A stretch of DNA of 64,000 nucleotides from positions 1 through 64,000 of the forward strand of contig CANNEP010000001.1 of NCBI GenBank assembly GCA_947503655.1. The letters run 5' to 3'. This DNA is from an uncultured Microbacterium sp. GTDB lineage: Bacteria; Actinomycetota; Actinomycetes; Actinomycetales; Microbacteriaceae. Below, one piece after another: positions 7,934-17,424 of this stretch. The position numbers were made by a program, and so were the translations under genes. The first letter of the stretch is position 1. The number at the start of each line of letters is the position of its first letter. Below the pieces are notes generated by a model. The model had not been told where the DNA came from. It made no database searches and saw only the letters and a program-made list of their open reading frames with translations.

Positions 7934-9190
7934 ATGTCAAATCCAGGTGACTTCGGTCAGAATCCGTCGGGTACACCCCAGTGGGGCGCACCGCAGCAGG
8001 GGCACAACCCCAACCAGACGCAGGGCTTTGACCCTAACCAGACGCAGGGCTTTGACCCTAACCAGACGCAGGGCTTCGGCCAGGGCTACCCGCAGTACGG
8101 CCAGCAGCCGCAGCAGCAGCCGTACGGCCAGCCGCAGCAGCAGTGGGGCGCGCAGCAGCCCGGTTTCGGTGCACCGGCACCGGTATCGAAGCCGCTGCCG
8201 TGGACGCTCCGTGAGCTGATTCTCGTCGGCGTCGGTGTTCTCCTCCTCGTCTTCTCGTTCTTCCCGTTCGTCGGTAGCTTCGATTTCGGCTTCACGCTGT
8301 GGAGCACCGGCGGATGGGTTCTGCAGGTTGCCGGCCCCATCATCGCTGTTGCTCTCGTCGCATTGCGCCCCTTCGTTCCGGTCATCTCTCGCATTGGGTC
8401 GCTCAGTGTTGACCAGTTCGCTTCGGTGACGTTCTCGGTTGCGGCCATCTCGTGGCTCGCCACTCTGATGTCAGGTGGCGGCGGTGCGCTGGCATGGGCC
8501 GGATGGCTCATCCTGCTTCTCACGCTCGGTGGCGTGGTTCTCACGGTTGCCGCTCCGTTCATTCCGGGTCTGCGTGAAGAGTTTGATCAGCGCCCCGAAG
8601 AGGTCGCACCGCGTGCGGCACGCACGACGCGTGTTGTCCCCGAAGGCGCAAAGCAGTTCACCATCAACACGACCGCACCGGGTGCCTACCAGGCTCCGGC
8701 CGCCGCTCCCGCGGCCGCTCCGGTACAGGAAAACCCGTGGGCTGCGCAGCAGCAGGTTCCGGCACAGGAGAACCCCTGGGCAGCGCAGCAACAGGTTCCT
8801 GCTCCGGCGCAGGAGAATGCCTGGGCAACGCCGGTTGCTGACGTAGCGCCGGCCGCTGAGTCCGCACCCGTCGCTGAGGCGCCGGTTGAGGCTGCTCCGG
8901 TCGAAGAGGCGCCCGTTGAGGCCGCTCCCGCAGCAGAAGCAGCCGTTGAGGCCGCTCCCGCAGCAGAAGTCGCAGCACCCGCCGAAGCCGCGCCTGCCGC
9001 ACAGCAGCCCTTCTGGGCACTTGTGCCGGAAGAGCGTCCCGTTGTTGATGGTTCCGGTGCGGAGATCTTCCGTGTCGGCCCCATCGCCTGGGCTCTGGTT
9101 GTCGAAGACAACGGCTCGTCGTTCGTGATCCGTCACGACGACGGCCGCACCGGAACCCTTACCGATGTATCAGGAGTAGTTCGCAACTAA
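7934..9190 (+). CDS. repeat-rich multipass membrane protein, function unknown
   Basis: 418 residues. ATG 7934 is chosen because GGGGGAGA lies just upstream; the longer frame from 7796 has no such support. The N-terminal 85 residues are Gln/Asn/Pro/Gly-rich, with eight-residue repeats NQTQGFDP. Four hydrophobic segments follow (about 90-112, 118-140, 160-180 and 185-210). A cytoplasmic region then carries repeats of ENPWAAQQQVPAQ and Ala/Pro/Glu blocks (about 255-360). The last 60 residues look folded (EIFRVGPIAWALVVED...GVVRN). I do not recognise a named family; low-complexity N-termini of this sort occur in actinobacterial envelope proteins. Its stop overlaps the hisD start (TAATG). Confidence 0.75.
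   Translation: MSNPGDFGQNPSGTPQWGAPQQGHNPNQTQGFDPNQTQGFDPNQTQGFGQGYPQYGQQPQQQPYGQPQQQWGAQQPGFGAPAPVSKPLPWTLRELILVGVGVLLLVFSFFPFVGSFDFGFTLWSTGGWVLQVAGPIIAVALVALRPFVPVISRIGSLSVDQFASVTFSVAAISWLATLMSGGGGALAWAGWLILLLTLGGVVLTVAAPFIPGLREEFDQRPEEVAPRAARTTRVVPEGAKQFTINTTAPGAYQAPAAAPAAAPVQENPWAAQQQVPAQENPWAAQQQVPAPAQENAWATPVADVAPAAESAPVAEAPVEAAPVEEAPVEAAPAAEAAVEAAPAAEVAAPAEAAPAAQQPFWALVPEERPVVDGSGAEIFRVGPIAWALVVEDNGSSFVIRHDDGRTGTLTDVSGVVRN
8012..8077 (+). repeat. 24-bp tandem repeat within the membrane protein gene
   Basis: Two exact and one partial copy of a 24-bp unit begin at 8012, 8036 and 8060, encoding NQTQGFDP. The copies are nearly identical at DNA level, including silent positions, which points to recent slippage or unequal exchange. 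Confidence 0.85.
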
Positions 9191-10500
9191 TGCGCGTCAT
9201 CGATCTGCGTGGCCAGAACCTTTCCACAGCAGACCTGCTATCCGTAGTTCCCCGAGCCACTGCTGCCAAGCAGCATGCGCTCGAAACCGCAGCCGGGATT
9301 GTTGCGGATGTGCGGGAGCGCGGAGAGGCTGCTCTTCGCGAGCAGGCCACCCAGTTCGACGGCGCCACGGGGCACGCGATTCGCGTTCCCCAGCACCACA
9401 TTGACGAAGCGATTGCCTCCCTCGAGCCTGCCGTTCGCGCGGCGCTCGAGGAGGCAATTCGCCGCGTTCGTCTCGCATCCGCAGCCCAGGTTCCGGCCCC
9501 GGCCGTCACTGAGCTTTCTTCGGGTGCCCGCGTCATTCAGCGGTGGCAACCCGTCACCCGCGTCGGCGTCTATGTTCCGGGCGGCAAGGCGGTTTACCCG
9601 TCAAGCGTCATCATGAACGTCGTGCCGGCCCAGATCGCTGGTGTGGCGGCGGTTGCCCTCGCATCGCCACCGCAACGTGCCTTCGACGGGCGCGTACACC
9701 CCACGATTCTTGCCGCTGCAGGTCTGCTCGGCGTCACCGAGATTTACGCCATGGGTGGTGCGGGCGCGATCGGCGCTCTCGCTCACGGCGTCGAGTCACT
9801 TGATCTCGCACCTGTCGATGTTGTCACCGGCCCCGGCAACAACTTCGTCGCCGCCGCAAAGCGCGCGGTCGCCGGCTTCGTCGGCATCGACGCTGAAGCG
9901 GGCGCAACCGAGATCTTGGTCGCCGCCGATGACACCGCGAACCCCGCGTATGTCGCCGCCGACCTCATCAGCCAGGCTGAGCACGACGAGCAGTCCGGTT
10001 CGGTGCTCGTGACGTGGTCCAGCGACCTCGCCGACGCTGTCGCCGCGCACGTCGCAGCCATGGTTCCGCAGACCAAGCACGCCGAGCGCGTCGCGATCGC
10101 CCTCGGCGGCGAACAGTCGGCCATCGTGCTCGTCGACAACCTCGAAACGGCAGCCGCGTTCAGCAACGCGTACGGCCCCGAGCACCTCGAGATTCAGACG
10201 GCGAACGCATCAGCTGATGCCGAGCTGTTCACCAACGCGGGCGCACTCTTCATCGGAGACTTCGCGCCGGTGAGCCTGGGGGATTACCTCGCCGGCTCCA
10301 ACCACGTGCTGCCGACATCCGGTCAGGCGCGCTACGCCTCGGGCCTCGGCGCTTTTACGTTCTTGCGTCCGCAACAGGTTGTGGAATACACCCGCGCCGC
10401 GCTTGAAGAGGTTGCCGCCGACATTGTGTCGCTGTCGACCGCTGAAGACCTTCCCGCGCACGGCGAAGCTGTCACCGCACGCTTCGCATCACGCGACTAA
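9190..10500 (+). CDS. hisD: histidinol dehydrogenase
   Basis: 436 residues, standard family length. HisD catalyses the last two steps of histidine synthesis, oxidising L-histidinol to L-histidine through the aldehyde with two NAD+ and a zinc ion. Conserved blocks are visible: RVGVYVPGG, the [13 protein letters not shown] stretch, [13 protein letters not shown] (about 213-225), the YGPEHLEI segment near 328-335 with the Glu-His catalytic pair, and [10 protein letters not shown]. It starts on the A of the preceding TAA, so it is translationally coupled to a membrane protein rather than to other his genes. nrdR follows 14 nt downstream. Confidence 0.97.
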   Translation: MRVIDLRGQNLSTADLLSVVPRATAAKQHALETAAGIVADVRERGEAALREQATQFDGATGHAIRVPQHHIDEAIASLEPAVRAALEEAIRRVRLASAAQVPAPAVTELSSGARVIQRWQPVTRVGVYVPGGKAVYPSSVIMNVVPAQIAGVAAVALASPPQRAFDGRVHPTILAAAGLLGVTEIYAMGGAGAIGALAHGVESLDLAPVDVVTGPGNNFVAAAKRAVAGFVGIDAEAGATEILVAADDTANPAYVAADLISQAEHDEQSGSVLVTWSSDLADAVAAHVAAMVPQTKHAERVAIALGGEQSAIVLVDNLETAAAFSNAYGPEHLEIQTANASADAELFTNAGALFIGDFAPVSLGDYLAGSNHVLPTSGQARYASGLGAFTFLRPQQVVEYTRAALEEVAADIVSLSTAEDLPAHGEAVTARFASRD

Positions 10501-10514
10501 CCAGAGAGCTCTCG

Positions 10515-10991
10515 ATGTACTGCCCCTTCTGCCGTAACCCTGATTCGCGTGTCATTGACTCGCGTACGAGCGACGACGGCCTGTCGATTCGCCGTCGCCG
10601 TCAGTGCCCCAAGTGCGGCGGCCGCTTCACCACGATGGAAACAGCATCGCTGACCGTGATCAAGCGTTCCGGCGTTGCCGAATCGTTCAGCCGCGACAAG
10701 GTGATTTCGGGTGTGCGCAAGGCGTGCCAGGGGCGTCCGGTGACCGACGCTGACCTCGCGGTCCTTGCGGAGCGCGTTGAAGAGGCCATTCGCCAGACCG
10801 GCCAGAGCCAGATCGACGCCAACGAAATCGGTCTCGCGATTCTCGGGCCGTTGCGCGACCTCGATGAGGTTGCCTACTTGCGCTTCGCGAGCGTCTACCA
10901 GGCCTTCGATTCGCTCGAAGATTTCGAAGCCGCCATTGGCGAATTGCGCGCATCCCACGTCGAGTCGGAACCAAGCAGCGTTACCGAGTAA
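10515..10991 (+). CDS. nrdR: transcriptional repressor NrdR
   Basis: 158 residues. The N-terminal zinc ribbon has paired cysteines at C3/C6 and C31/C34 (CPFC and CPKC). An ATP-cone domain follows (about 48-140: [24 protein letters not shown]). NrdR senses ATP/dATP and represses ribonucleotide reductase genes by binding NrdR boxes. No reductase genes or obvious NrdR boxes occur in this window, so it acts in trans. It is flanked by hisD and pyrD in the same orientation. Confidence 0.97.
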   Translation: MYCPFCRNPDSRVIDSRTSDDGLSIRRRRQCPKCGGRFTTMETASLTVIKRSGVAESFSRDKVISGVRKACQGRPVTDADLAVLAERVEEAIRQTGQSQIDANEIGLAILGPLRDLDEVAYLRFASVYQAFDSLEDFEAAIGELRASHVESEPSSVTE

Positions 10992-10994
10992 TCT
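10989..10994 (+). promoter_or_regulatory. -10-like element before pyrD
   Basis: TAATCT overlaps the nrdR stop codon and ends 7 nt before the pyrD ATG. It may give a leaderless pyrD transcript in addition to readthrough from hisD-nrdR. Confidence 0.4.
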
Positions 10995-11001
10995 GGCAGG
11001 G

Positions 11002-12027
11002 ATGTATTCCCTCCTTTTTCGCACCGTCCTGACCCGCTTCGACCCGGAGACGGCTCACCACATGGCGGCGACCGTTATTCGCGCCTTCGGTGTGGGCCCG
11101 CTCCGCGCTGCCGCGCGCGCGTTCACCAAGCCTGACGCGTCGCTTAAGACGCAGGCGCTTGGCCTCACGTTTGACTCGCCGTTTGGTATCGCCGCCGGCT
11201 TCGACAAGAACGTCACGATGGTGCGCGGGCTGGAAGGTCTCGGCTTCGGACACATTGAAGTCGGCACTGTCACCGCGGTTCCGCAGCCCGGTAACCCGAA
11301 GCCGCGCCTGTTCCGTCTTGTTGCCGATCGCGCGCTCATCAACCGCATGGGCTTCAACAACGAGGGTGCGGCCGTTGCCGCGCAGCGTCTACAGAAGCTG
11401 CGCAAGCAGAACCCCGGCATTGTGATCGGCGCGAACATCGGTAAGAGCCGTATCGTCGAGGTCGACGACGCGATCGCCGACTATGTGACGAGCGCGAAGC
11501 TGGTCGCACCGCACGCCGACTACTTGGCTGTCAACGTGTCGTCTCCCAACACTCCGGGTCTTCGCGGACTGCAGGCCGTTGAGACGCTGGCGCCGCTGCT
11601 GCAAGCGGTGAAGGATGCTGCCGGAACCACGCCGCTGCTGGTGAAGATTGCTCCCGATCTCGAAGATGCTGAGGTAGGAGACATCGCTCGCCTGGCCGTG
11701 CGCCTCGGTCTTGATGGCCTGATTGCCAACAACACCACGATTTCACGCGACGGCCTCGTAACCGATGCGGCCAAGGTCGCCGAGATCGGTGCTGGCGGGC
11801 TCTCCGGCGCACCGCTGAAGGAGCGCTCGCTCGAGGTTCTCGCGCTCGTGCGTGAGGCCGTGCCAGCCGAGTTCTGCGTTATCGCCGTCGGTGGCGTGCA
11901 GACCGCGGCAGACGTACAGCAGCGTCTCGATGCTGGTGCCACCCTCGTGCAGGGCTACTCCGAGTTCATCTACTCGGGGCCGCTGTGGGGCCGAGCTATC
12001 AACCGCGGCCTGGTGAAGGTCCGCTAG
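11002..12027 (+). CDS. pyrD: dihydroorotate dehydrogenase (quinone), class 2
   Basis: 341 residues from ATG 11002; the open frame runs further upstream only as overlap with nrdR. The N-terminal helical membrane-association segment (about 1-45) and overall length mark the class 2 quinone-linked enzyme. It oxidises dihydroorotate to orotate in pyrimidine synthesis with FMN. Motifs: IAAGFDKN near 64-71, INRMGFNNEG, and NVSSPNTPGLR near 179-189 containing the catalytic serine. The C-terminal phosphate-binding end is VIAVGGVQTAADV and LVQGYSEFIYSGP. It ends before a bidirectional terminator. Confidence 0.96.
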   Translation: MYSLLFRTVLTRFDPETAHHMAATVIRAFGVGPLRAAARAFTKPDASLKTQALGLTFDSPFGIAAGFDKNVTMVRGLEGLGFGHIEVGTVTAVPQPGNPKPRLFRLVADRALINRMGFNNEGAAVAAQRLQKLRKQNPGIVIGANIGKSRIVEVDDAIADYVTSAKLVAPHADYLAVNVSSPNTPGLRGLQAVETLAPLLQAVKDAAGTTPLLVKIAPDLEDAEVGDIARLAVRLGLDGLIANNTTISRDGLVTDAAKVAEIGAGGLSGAPLKERSLEVLALVREAVPAEFCVIAVGGVQTAADVQQRLDAGATLVQGYSEFIYSGPLWGRAINRGLVKVR

Positions 12028-12036
12028 CGAACATAC

Positions 12037-12075
12037 GAAAATGCCCCGGGAGCTTGCGCTCGCCGGGGCATTTTC
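12037..12075. terminator. bidirectional terminator between pyrD and DUF3043 gene
   Basis: GAAAATGCCCCGG at 12037-12049 pairs perfectly with CCGGGGCATTTTC at 12063-12075. The A/T-rich outer ends give a U-tract on both strands, suiting the convergent gene pair. Confidence 0.9.
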
Positions 12076-12083
12076 GATTCGTC

Positions 12084-12641
12084 TTAGGCGGGGTATTCGC
12101 CGCGCTTGGCCTGCGGCTTCGGCAGGCGCATGAAACGCATCTGGAAGGAGCGCATGGCGGCGTACCAGCCGTGGCCCTTTTCAACGCGCGTGCCCCACTT
12201 AGCTGCGGTCTTCTTCTTGACGCGGTTGCTGAGCAGCACCATGTCACCGATGACCAGCAGGATGTAGGCCCACAGCACCAAGAACGAGTAAGTCTGTACG
12301 GCGTAGTTGGGCACGAACGTCAGCACGATCACGACGATCATGGCGGGCATCACGAACTCGCCGAGGTGCCAACCAGCGTCAACATAGTCACGCACCCAGC
12401 GGCGCTGCTCACCCTTGTCGCGCGGCGGCAGGTACTTCTCTTCGCCAGCGGCCATGCCCGCACGAGCCTTGTCGCGGTTCGCGTTCAGCGCGGCGCGCGC
12501 CTCCTTGCGCGCTTCCTTGGTGTTGGGTGCGAGCGGGCGGCGGTTCGCAGCCTCGCGCTCGGCGCGCGTCGGCGTCGGGCGACCCTTGCCGATGGTCGGC
12601 TCGTCGTTGTCGGATGAAGGAGTGGTGGGGTTCTGAACCAC
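12084..12641 (-). CDS. DUF3043 domain-containing membrane protein
   Basis: 185 residues from a GTG start (12639-12641) with GAGGTG upstream on the minus strand. The N-terminal 80 residues are charged and Arg/Ala-rich (PTPTRAEREAANRRPL). The conserved DUF3043 core follows (RRWVRDYVDAGWHLGEFVMP), with two membrane segments (about 95-117 and 122-140) and a basic C-terminus. The family is actinobacteria-specific and uncharacterised. It faces the M20 peptidase gene across a 44-nt divergent promoter region. No function is claimed. Confidence 0.88.
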   Translation of the reverse strand: MVQNPTTPSSDNDEPTIGKGRPTPTRAEREAANRRPLAPNTKEARKEARAALNANRDKARAGMAAGEEKYLPPRDKGEQRRWVRDYVDAGWHLGEFVMPAMIVVIVLTFVPNYAVQTYSFLVLWAYILLVIGDMVLLSNRVKKKTAAKWGTRVEKGHGWYAAMRSFQMRFMRLPKPQAKRGEYPA

Positions 12642-12672
12642 GTGAAAGCACCTCGCGTTTCGGGAGTCCTTC

Positions 12673-12680
12673 TAAGATTA
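12673..12680. promoter_or_regulatory. overlapping divergent -10 elements (M20 peptidase / DUF3043)
   Basis: The octamer TAAGATTA holds TAAGAT on the plus strand, 7 nt before the M20 ATG at 12686. Overlapping it by four bases on the minus strand is TAATCT, directed at the DUF3043 gene. It reads as a face-to-face bidirectional promoter. Confidence 0.5.
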
Positions 12681-12685
12681 CCGGT

Positions 12686-14083
12686 ATGAGCTATGAGCAG
12701 CATCCCAACGACGAGGCCGTCGCCCACGCGGCCCAGGCCACGATCCCTGTCGCACTTGCCGATCTCGGCAACCTCGTGCGTATTCCGGGCATCGCTTGGC
12801 CTGCCTTCGACCAGCGCAACCTGCAGCGCAGCGCGGCAGCAGTTGCGGCATTGTTCGAAGAGACCGGCATGTTTGACAGCGTCGAGGTTAAGACCGCGGC
12901 TATCCCGGGTACCGATGAGCACGGCCAGCCAGCGATCCTCGCGACTCGTGCCGCGAAGAACGGCAAGCCCACGATCCTGCTGTACGCACACCACGACGTA
13001 CAGCCGCAGGGTGACGAAGCCCTGTGGGAGACGCCTCCGTTCGAGCCGACCGTCCGCGACGGTCGCCTGTACGGCCGCGGTGCTGCCGACGATAAGGCTG
13101 GCATCATGGCGCACGTCGCGGCCGTCCGCACCATGAAAGAGGTTTACGGTGACGACCTCGACCTCGGCATCTCGATCTTCATCGAGGGGGAGGAGGAGTT
13201 TGGCTCCCGCTCCTTCGCACAGTTCTTGAGCGACAACATTGACGCCCTGCGTTCCGACGTCATCGTCGTAGCCGACTCCGGTAACTGGGACTCGGAAACG
13301 CCGGGCCTGACGGTTTCGCTTCGCGGCAACGCGCGCTTCACGCTGAAGGTACGCACTCTCGAGCATGCTTCGCACTCCGGCATGTTCGGTGGCGCGATTC
13401 CAGACGCCATGATGGCGACAGTCAAGCTGCTGTCGACGCTGTGGGCAGACGACGGTTCGGTCGCTGTTGCCGGCATGACGGAGCGTGACGCAGAAACCCC
13501 CGAATACACCGAGGGGACCCTGCGTGACGAAGCAGGCCTGCTGCCGGGCGTGAGCCCGATCGGTAACGGCACGATCCTCAGCCGTATTTGGAACAAGCCG
13601 TCCATCACCGTCACCGGCGTCGACTTCACGTCGGTTGCTGCGGCCTCCAACACGATCTCGCCCGAGGTCACCGTTGTGATCTCCGCACGTGTTGCACCGG
13701 GCCAGGAAGCGTCCGAGGCCTACGCCGCTATGGAGGCGCACTTGCGTGCCAACGCTCCGTTCGGTGCGGAGCTCACGTTCAGCGATGTCGACCTGGGCAA
13801 CGGCTTCTTGGTTGACACTAGCGGCGACACCGTGTCGATGGCGCGCCAGGCTATGCACGACGCGTACGGCAAGGCTCCGGTCGACCTCGGCGTTGGCGGC
13901 TCGATCCCGTTCATCGCCGACCTCGTGCGCGAGATTCCCGGTGCCGACATCCTCGTCACCGGTGTCGAAGACCCGCACGCTCGTGCGCACAGCCCGAACG
14001 AATCGTTGCACTTGGCGACCTTCCAGAACGCGGTCGTCACCGAGGCGCTGTTGCTGTCGCGCCTCAACGCACAGACGAAGTAA
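12686..14083 (+). CDS. M20 family dipeptidase
   Basis: 465 residues from ATG 12686, chosen because the upstream extension lies over the DUF3043 gene. This is a cytosolic M20/ArgE/DapE-type metallopeptidase. Motifs: AHHDVQPQGD near 100-109 (first zinc histidine and the following aspartate), LYGRGAADDKAG (bridging Asp), EGEEEFGS near 166-173 (catalytic and metal-binding glutamates) and a C-terminal DPHARAHSPNE with the last metal histidine. The lid or dimerisation insert is about 210-370. The closest functional class is dipeptidase of the CNDP/PepV-like group; the substrate is unknown. Transcription is probably leaderless. Confidence 0.93.
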   Translation: MSYEQHPNDEAVAHAAQATIPVALADLGNLVRIPGIAWPAFDQRNLQRSAAAVAALFEETGMFDSVEVKTAAIPGTDEHGQPAILATRAAKNGKPTILLYAHHDVQPQGDEALWETPPFEPTVRDGRLYGRGAADDKAGIMAHVAAVRTMKEVYGDDLDLGISIFIEGEEEFGSRSFAQFLSDNIDALRSDVIVVADSGNWDSETPGLTVSLRGNARFTLKVRTLEHASHSGMFGGAIPDAMMATVKLLSTLWADDGSVAVAGMTERDAETPEYTEGTLRDEAGLLPGVSPIGNGTILSRIWNKPSITVTGVDFTSVAAASNTISPEVTVVISARVAPGQEASEAYAAMEAHLRANAPFGAELTFSDVDLGNGFLVDTSGDTVSMARQAMHDAYGKAPVDLGVGGSIPFIADLVREIPGADILVTGVEDPHARAHSPNESLHLATFQNAVVTEALLLSRLNAQTK

Positions 14084-14139
14084 CGACACCCAGGGGGTGT
14101 GGATTTCTCGAAGACGCACCCCCGTGGTTCCGCTCGCCG

Positions 14140-14145
14140 TACAAT
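14140..14145 (+). promoter_or_regulatory. -10 element of erpA
   Basis: TACAAT lies 36 nt before the erpA ATG. The short 5' leader contains a GTGAC/GTCAC mini-hairpin and a clear GAGGAG ribosome site. Confidence 0.55.
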
Positions 14146-14181
14146 AGATAGTGACCTGGTTGTCACGAACAGAGGAGAGTC

Positions 14182-14529
14182 ATGACGGACACCATTGCAA
14201 ACGCCCACGGTGTTTCGCTGACCGATGCGGCTGCCGCGAAGGTCAAGAGCCTGCTCGAGCAGGAGGGTCGCGATGACCTTCGTTTGCGCGTTGCCGTGCA
14301 GCCGGGTGGTTGCTCGGGCCTGATCTACCAGCTGTACTTCGACGAGCGTTACCTCGAAGGCGACGAGACCGTTGACTTCGACGGCGTTGAAGTCATCGTT
14401 GACAACATGTCGGTTCCGTACCTCGATGGTGCAGCGATCGACTTCAAAGACACGATCAGCGAGCAGGGTTTCACGATTGACAACCCGAATGCTGGCGGAT
14501 CGTGCGCGTGTGGCGACAGCTTCCACTGA
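14182..14529 (+). CDS. erpA: A-type iron-sulfur cluster insertion protein
   Basis: 115 residues. The HesB/IscA/ErpA fold carries its three cluster-ligating cysteines: C44 in GGCSG, and C108 and C110 in the terminal SCACGDSF. A-type carriers deliver [4Fe-4S] or [2Fe-2S] clusters to apo-proteins in the cytosol. Position immediately upstream of the cytochrome oxidase genes is typical for Microbacteriaceae, although a terminator separates them. The gene has a strong ribosome site and its own promoter. Confidence 0.95.
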   Translation: MTDTIANAHGVSLTDAAAAKVKSLLEQEGRDDLRLRVAVQPGGCSGLIYQLYFDERYLEGDETVDFDGVEVIVDNMSVPYLDGAAIDFKDTISEQGFTIDNPNAGGSCACGDSFH

Positions 14530-14539
14530 GACATTCGTC

Positions 14540-14571
14540 AGAACGGCGTCGACTTCGGTCGGCGCCGTTCT
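14540..14571 (+). terminator. terminator downstream of erpA
   Basis: AGAACGGCG with its extension pairs with CGCCGTTCT around a short TTC loop, followed by T-rich sequence. It ends erpA before the ctaC promoter region. Confidence 0.8.
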
Positions 14572-14826
14572 GCGTTTCCGAGGAGTGCAGACGAGTGGAA
14601 CCAGGATTTGGTGCATAGTCCCGTTGATTTTGGGGGTGCGTGGGTGTGCGACATGCAGGCGACCCGAGGTCGTGTTGAACCAATGTGTTCCGGGAAATCG
14701 TGCGCCGATCTGGTAGAACTCGACGCCGCGTCGGAAAAACCTGCCGAAACTGTGGCTTTGGCCTGAAACGCGTGGGAGGTTGCTCTAGACTGAGAGCTGA
14801 CTGATTAGCGATCGGAAAGGTGCATC
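14572..14826. other. intergenic region upstream of ctaC
   Basis: About 255 nt without a gene. It presumably holds the oxidase promoter, but no convincing -35/-10 pair is apparent; TAGACT near 14785 is the best -10-like site. GGAACCA-like sequences occur near 14595. A GGAAAGG ribosome site precedes the ctaC GTG. Confidence 0.4.
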
Positions 14827-15729
14827 GTGTCGTCCAAACGTCACCTCCGCTGGGCCGCAGTGCCTGTCGGTGCGGCCACAGCCGCTGTCCTTGCTGGCTG
14901 CACGCCGCAGGAACAGCACGGTTTCCTCCCGGGTTTTACCGAGGATGGAGTGCCCGCCACTAACCAAACCGACATGGTCGGAGCGCTCTGGGTTAACTCC
15001 TGGATTGTCCTGCTCATCGTGGGTGTCATCACCTGGGGCCTCATGCTCTGGGCCGGCATTGCCTACCGCCGCCGTAAGGGCCAGACCGGCCTTCCGGTGC
15101 AGATGCGGTACAACATGCCCATTGAGATCCTCTACACGATCATCCCGCTGATCCTCGTGGCTGGCTTCTTCACGCTGACGGCTCGCGACCAGACGGTTCT
15201 CGAGACGCAGTACGAAGACCCGGATGTCTCCATCATTGCCACCGGAAAGCAGTGGGCTTGGGACTTCGAGTACCTCGGCACCGAGACTGATGGTTCGGAC
15301 AGCGTATGGACCATGGGTGTCCAGGTTCAGCCTGACGAAAATGGCAACCGTGTCGAGAGCGAGCTTCCGACGCTCGTGCTGCCCGTGAACAAGACGGTCA
15401 AGCTCCAGCTCGAGTCGCGCGACGTTATCCACTCGTTCTGGATCATTGACTTCTTGTACAAGAAGGACATGTACATCGGTCACGACAATTACTGGTCGTT
15501 CACGCCGACGCGTGAAGGCACGTACGCCGGTAAGTGCGCAGAGCTCTGTGGTGAATACCACTCGATGATGCTGTTCAACGTTGAGGTCGTCAGCGAAGCC
15601 GAGTACGAAGAGTACCTCGCATCGCTCGAGGCTCTTGGTCAGACCGGTCCGATCCAGGACGAGTATGACCGCCTGCAGAACCTGCCCGGTGTAGGTACTC
15701 CTGCTGCTAAGGAAGAGGAATCCCACTAA
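14827..15729 (+). CDS. ctaC: cytochrome c oxidase subunit II (lipoprotein)
   Basis: 300 residues, GTG start. A lipoprotein signal peptide ends at VLAGC, with C25 as the lipidated cysteine; lspA earlier in the window could process it. Two membrane helices (about 55-78 and 97-118) form the COX2 N-domain. The extracellular cupredoxin domain binds the CuA centre through the [12 protein letters not shown] motif near 237-248 (Cys, Glu, Cys, His, Met) and an upstream histidine in VIHSFWI. It accepts electrons from the cytochrome bc1-linked cytochrome c of the actinobacterial supercomplex. Its stop overlaps the ctaD start by one base. Confidence 0.97.
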   Translation: MSSKRHLRWAAVPVGAATAAVLAGCTPQEQHGFLPGFTEDGVPATNQTDMVGALWVNSWIVLLIVGVITWGLMLWAGIAYRRRKGQTGLPVQMRYNMPIEILYTIIPLILVAGFFTLTARDQTVLETQYEDPDVSIIATGKQWAWDFEYLGTETDGSDSVWTMGVQVQPDENGNRVESELPTLVLPVNKTVKLQLESRDVIHSFWIIDFLYKKDMYIGHDNYWSFTPTREGTYAGKCAELCGEYHSMMLFNVEVVSEAEYEEYLASLEALGQTGPIQDEYDRLQNLPGVGTPAAKEEESH

Positions 15730-17423
15730 TGGCTACGTCGGTTCTGCCTCCGCGCCAGGCTGCTCTGCTGAGCTCCTCGCGCGTTGAGCAAAAGGGCAAC
15801 GTCCTGGTGAAGTGGATCACATCCACTGACCACAAGACGATCGGGTACATGTACCTCATCGCCTCCGTGCTGTTCTTCCTGCTCGGTGGTGTGATGGCTC
15901 TCATCATTCGTGCTGAGCTCTTCGCTCCCGGCATGCAGATCGTGCCGACGAAGGAACAGTACAACCAGCTGTTCACGATGCACGGCACGATCATGCTCCT
16001 CATGTTCGCGACCCCGCTGTTCGCCGGATTCGCTAACGCGATTCTGCCGCTGCAGCTGGGTGCGCCTGACGTGGCCTTCCCGCGTCTGAACGCCTTCGCA
16101 CTGTGGCTGTTCCTTTTCGGCTCGCTCATCGCTATCGCCGGCTACCTCACCCCCTCGGGTGCGGCATCGTTCGGTTGGTTTGCATATCAACCGCTGGCGA
16201 ACGCATCGTTCTCACCGGGCGCCGGAGGAAACCTCTGGATGGTCGGTCTGGGTATGAGTGGTTTCGGTACCATCCTGGGTGCCGTGAACTTCATCACGAC
16301 GATCATCACGATGCGTGCTCCGGGTATGACGATGTGGCGCATGCCGATCTTCTCGTGGAACACACTGGTCACCAGCCTCCTGATCCTGATGGCCTTCCCG
16401 GTTCTGGCAGCGGCTATGTTCGCAGCAGCGTCCGACCGCATCCTCGGTTCGCACATCTACGATCCGGCTAACGGTGGCGTTCTGCTCTGGCAGCACCTGT
16501 TCTGGTTCTTCGGTCACCCCGAGGTGTACATCATCGCCCTGCCATTCTTCGGTATCGTCTCGGAGATCTTCCCGGTCTTCAGCCGCAAGCCGATCTTCGG
16601 TTACAAGACGCTGGTGTACGCGACGATCGCTATTGCTACGCTGTCGGTTGCGGTGTGGGCTCACCACATGTACGTCACCGGTGCCGTCCTGCTGCCGTTC
16701 TTCGCCCTGATGACGATGCTGATCGCCGTTCCTACCGGTGTGAAGATCTTCAACTGGATCGGAACCATGTGGCGAGGCTCGGTCACCTTCGAAACTCCGA
16801 TGGTCTTCGCCCTCGGCTTCTTGGTGTCGTTCGTCTTTGGTGGTCTGACCGGTGTCATCCTGGCTTCGCCGCCGCTTGACTTCGCCATCTCCGACTCGTA
16901 CTTCGTTGTCGCTCACTTCCACTACGTCGTCTTCGGAACCGTTGTGTTCGCAATGTTCGCCGGCTTCTACTTCTGGTGGCCGAAGTGGACGGGCAAGATG
17001 CTCAACGAGCGTCTCGGCTACGTACACTTCTGGATGCTGTTCATCGGCTTCCACATGACGTTCCTCGTCCAGCACTGGCTGGGTGTTGACGGCATGCCGC
17101 GTCGTTACGCAGACTTCGCAGAGGCTGACGGATGGACCTGGGGTAACCAGCTCTCGACCGTGGGTGCGATCATCCTCGGTGCGTCGATGATTCCGTTCTT
17201 CCTGAACGTCTGGATCACGCAGCGCACCGCGCCGAAGGTCACGGTCAACGACCCGTGGGGTTACGGTGGGTCGCTCGAGTGGGCCACCAGCTGCCCGCCG
17301 CCGCGCCACAACTTCACGTCGATCCCGCGCATCCGTTCGGAGCGTCCGGCATTCGACCTGAACCACCCTGAGGCTGCGCCCGCTGGTGCTGTCCTTGCCG
17401 AGAAGCACGGAGAGGCCAAGTAA
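15729..17423 (+). CDS. ctaD: cytochrome c oxidase subunit I
   Basis: 564 residues with twelve predicted membrane helices. Haem-copper oxidase landmarks: the low-spin haem histidine in [11 protein letters not shown], the CuB ligand and crosslinked Tyr in FFGHPEVYI, the CuB histidine pair in VWAHHMYV, and the haem ligands in [10 protein letters not shown]. It reduces O2 to water at the haem a3-CuB site while pumping protons. The ATG overlaps the ctaC stop (TAATG). ctaF follows after 1 nt, so the three subunits form one operon; subunit III lies elsewhere. Confidence 0.98.
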   Translation: MATSVLPPRQAALLSSSRVEQKGNVLVKWITSTDHKTIGYMYLIASVLFFLLGGVMALIIRAELFAPGMQIVPTKEQYNQLFTMHGTIMLLMFATPLFAGFANAILPLQLGAPDVAFPRLNAFALWLFLFGSLIAIAGYLTPSGAASFGWFAYQPLANASFSPGAGGNLWMVGLGMSGFGTILGAVNFITTIITMRAPGMTMWRMPIFSWNTLVTSLLILMAFPVLAAAMFAAASDRILGSHIYDPANGGVLLWQHLFWFFGHPEVYIIALPFFGIVSEIFPVFSRKPIFGYKTLVYATIAIATLSVAVWAHHMYVTGAVLLPFFALMTMLIAVPTGVKIFNWIGTMWRGSVTFETPMVFALGFLVSFVFGGLTGVILASPPLDFAISDSYFVVAHFHYVVFGTVVFAMFAGFYFWWPKWTGKMLNERLGYVHFWMLFIGFHMTFLVQHWLGVDGMPRRYADFAEADGWTWGNQLSTVGAIILGASMIPFFLNVWITQRTAPKVTVNDPWGYGGSLEWATSCPPPRHNFTSIPRIRSERPAFDLNHPEAAPAGAVLAEKHGEAK

Positions 17424-17424
17424 C

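Noticed and set aside
8012..8077. possible CRISPR-like repeats
   Set aside because: The repeats are tandem without spacers and encode an in-frame peptide repeat.
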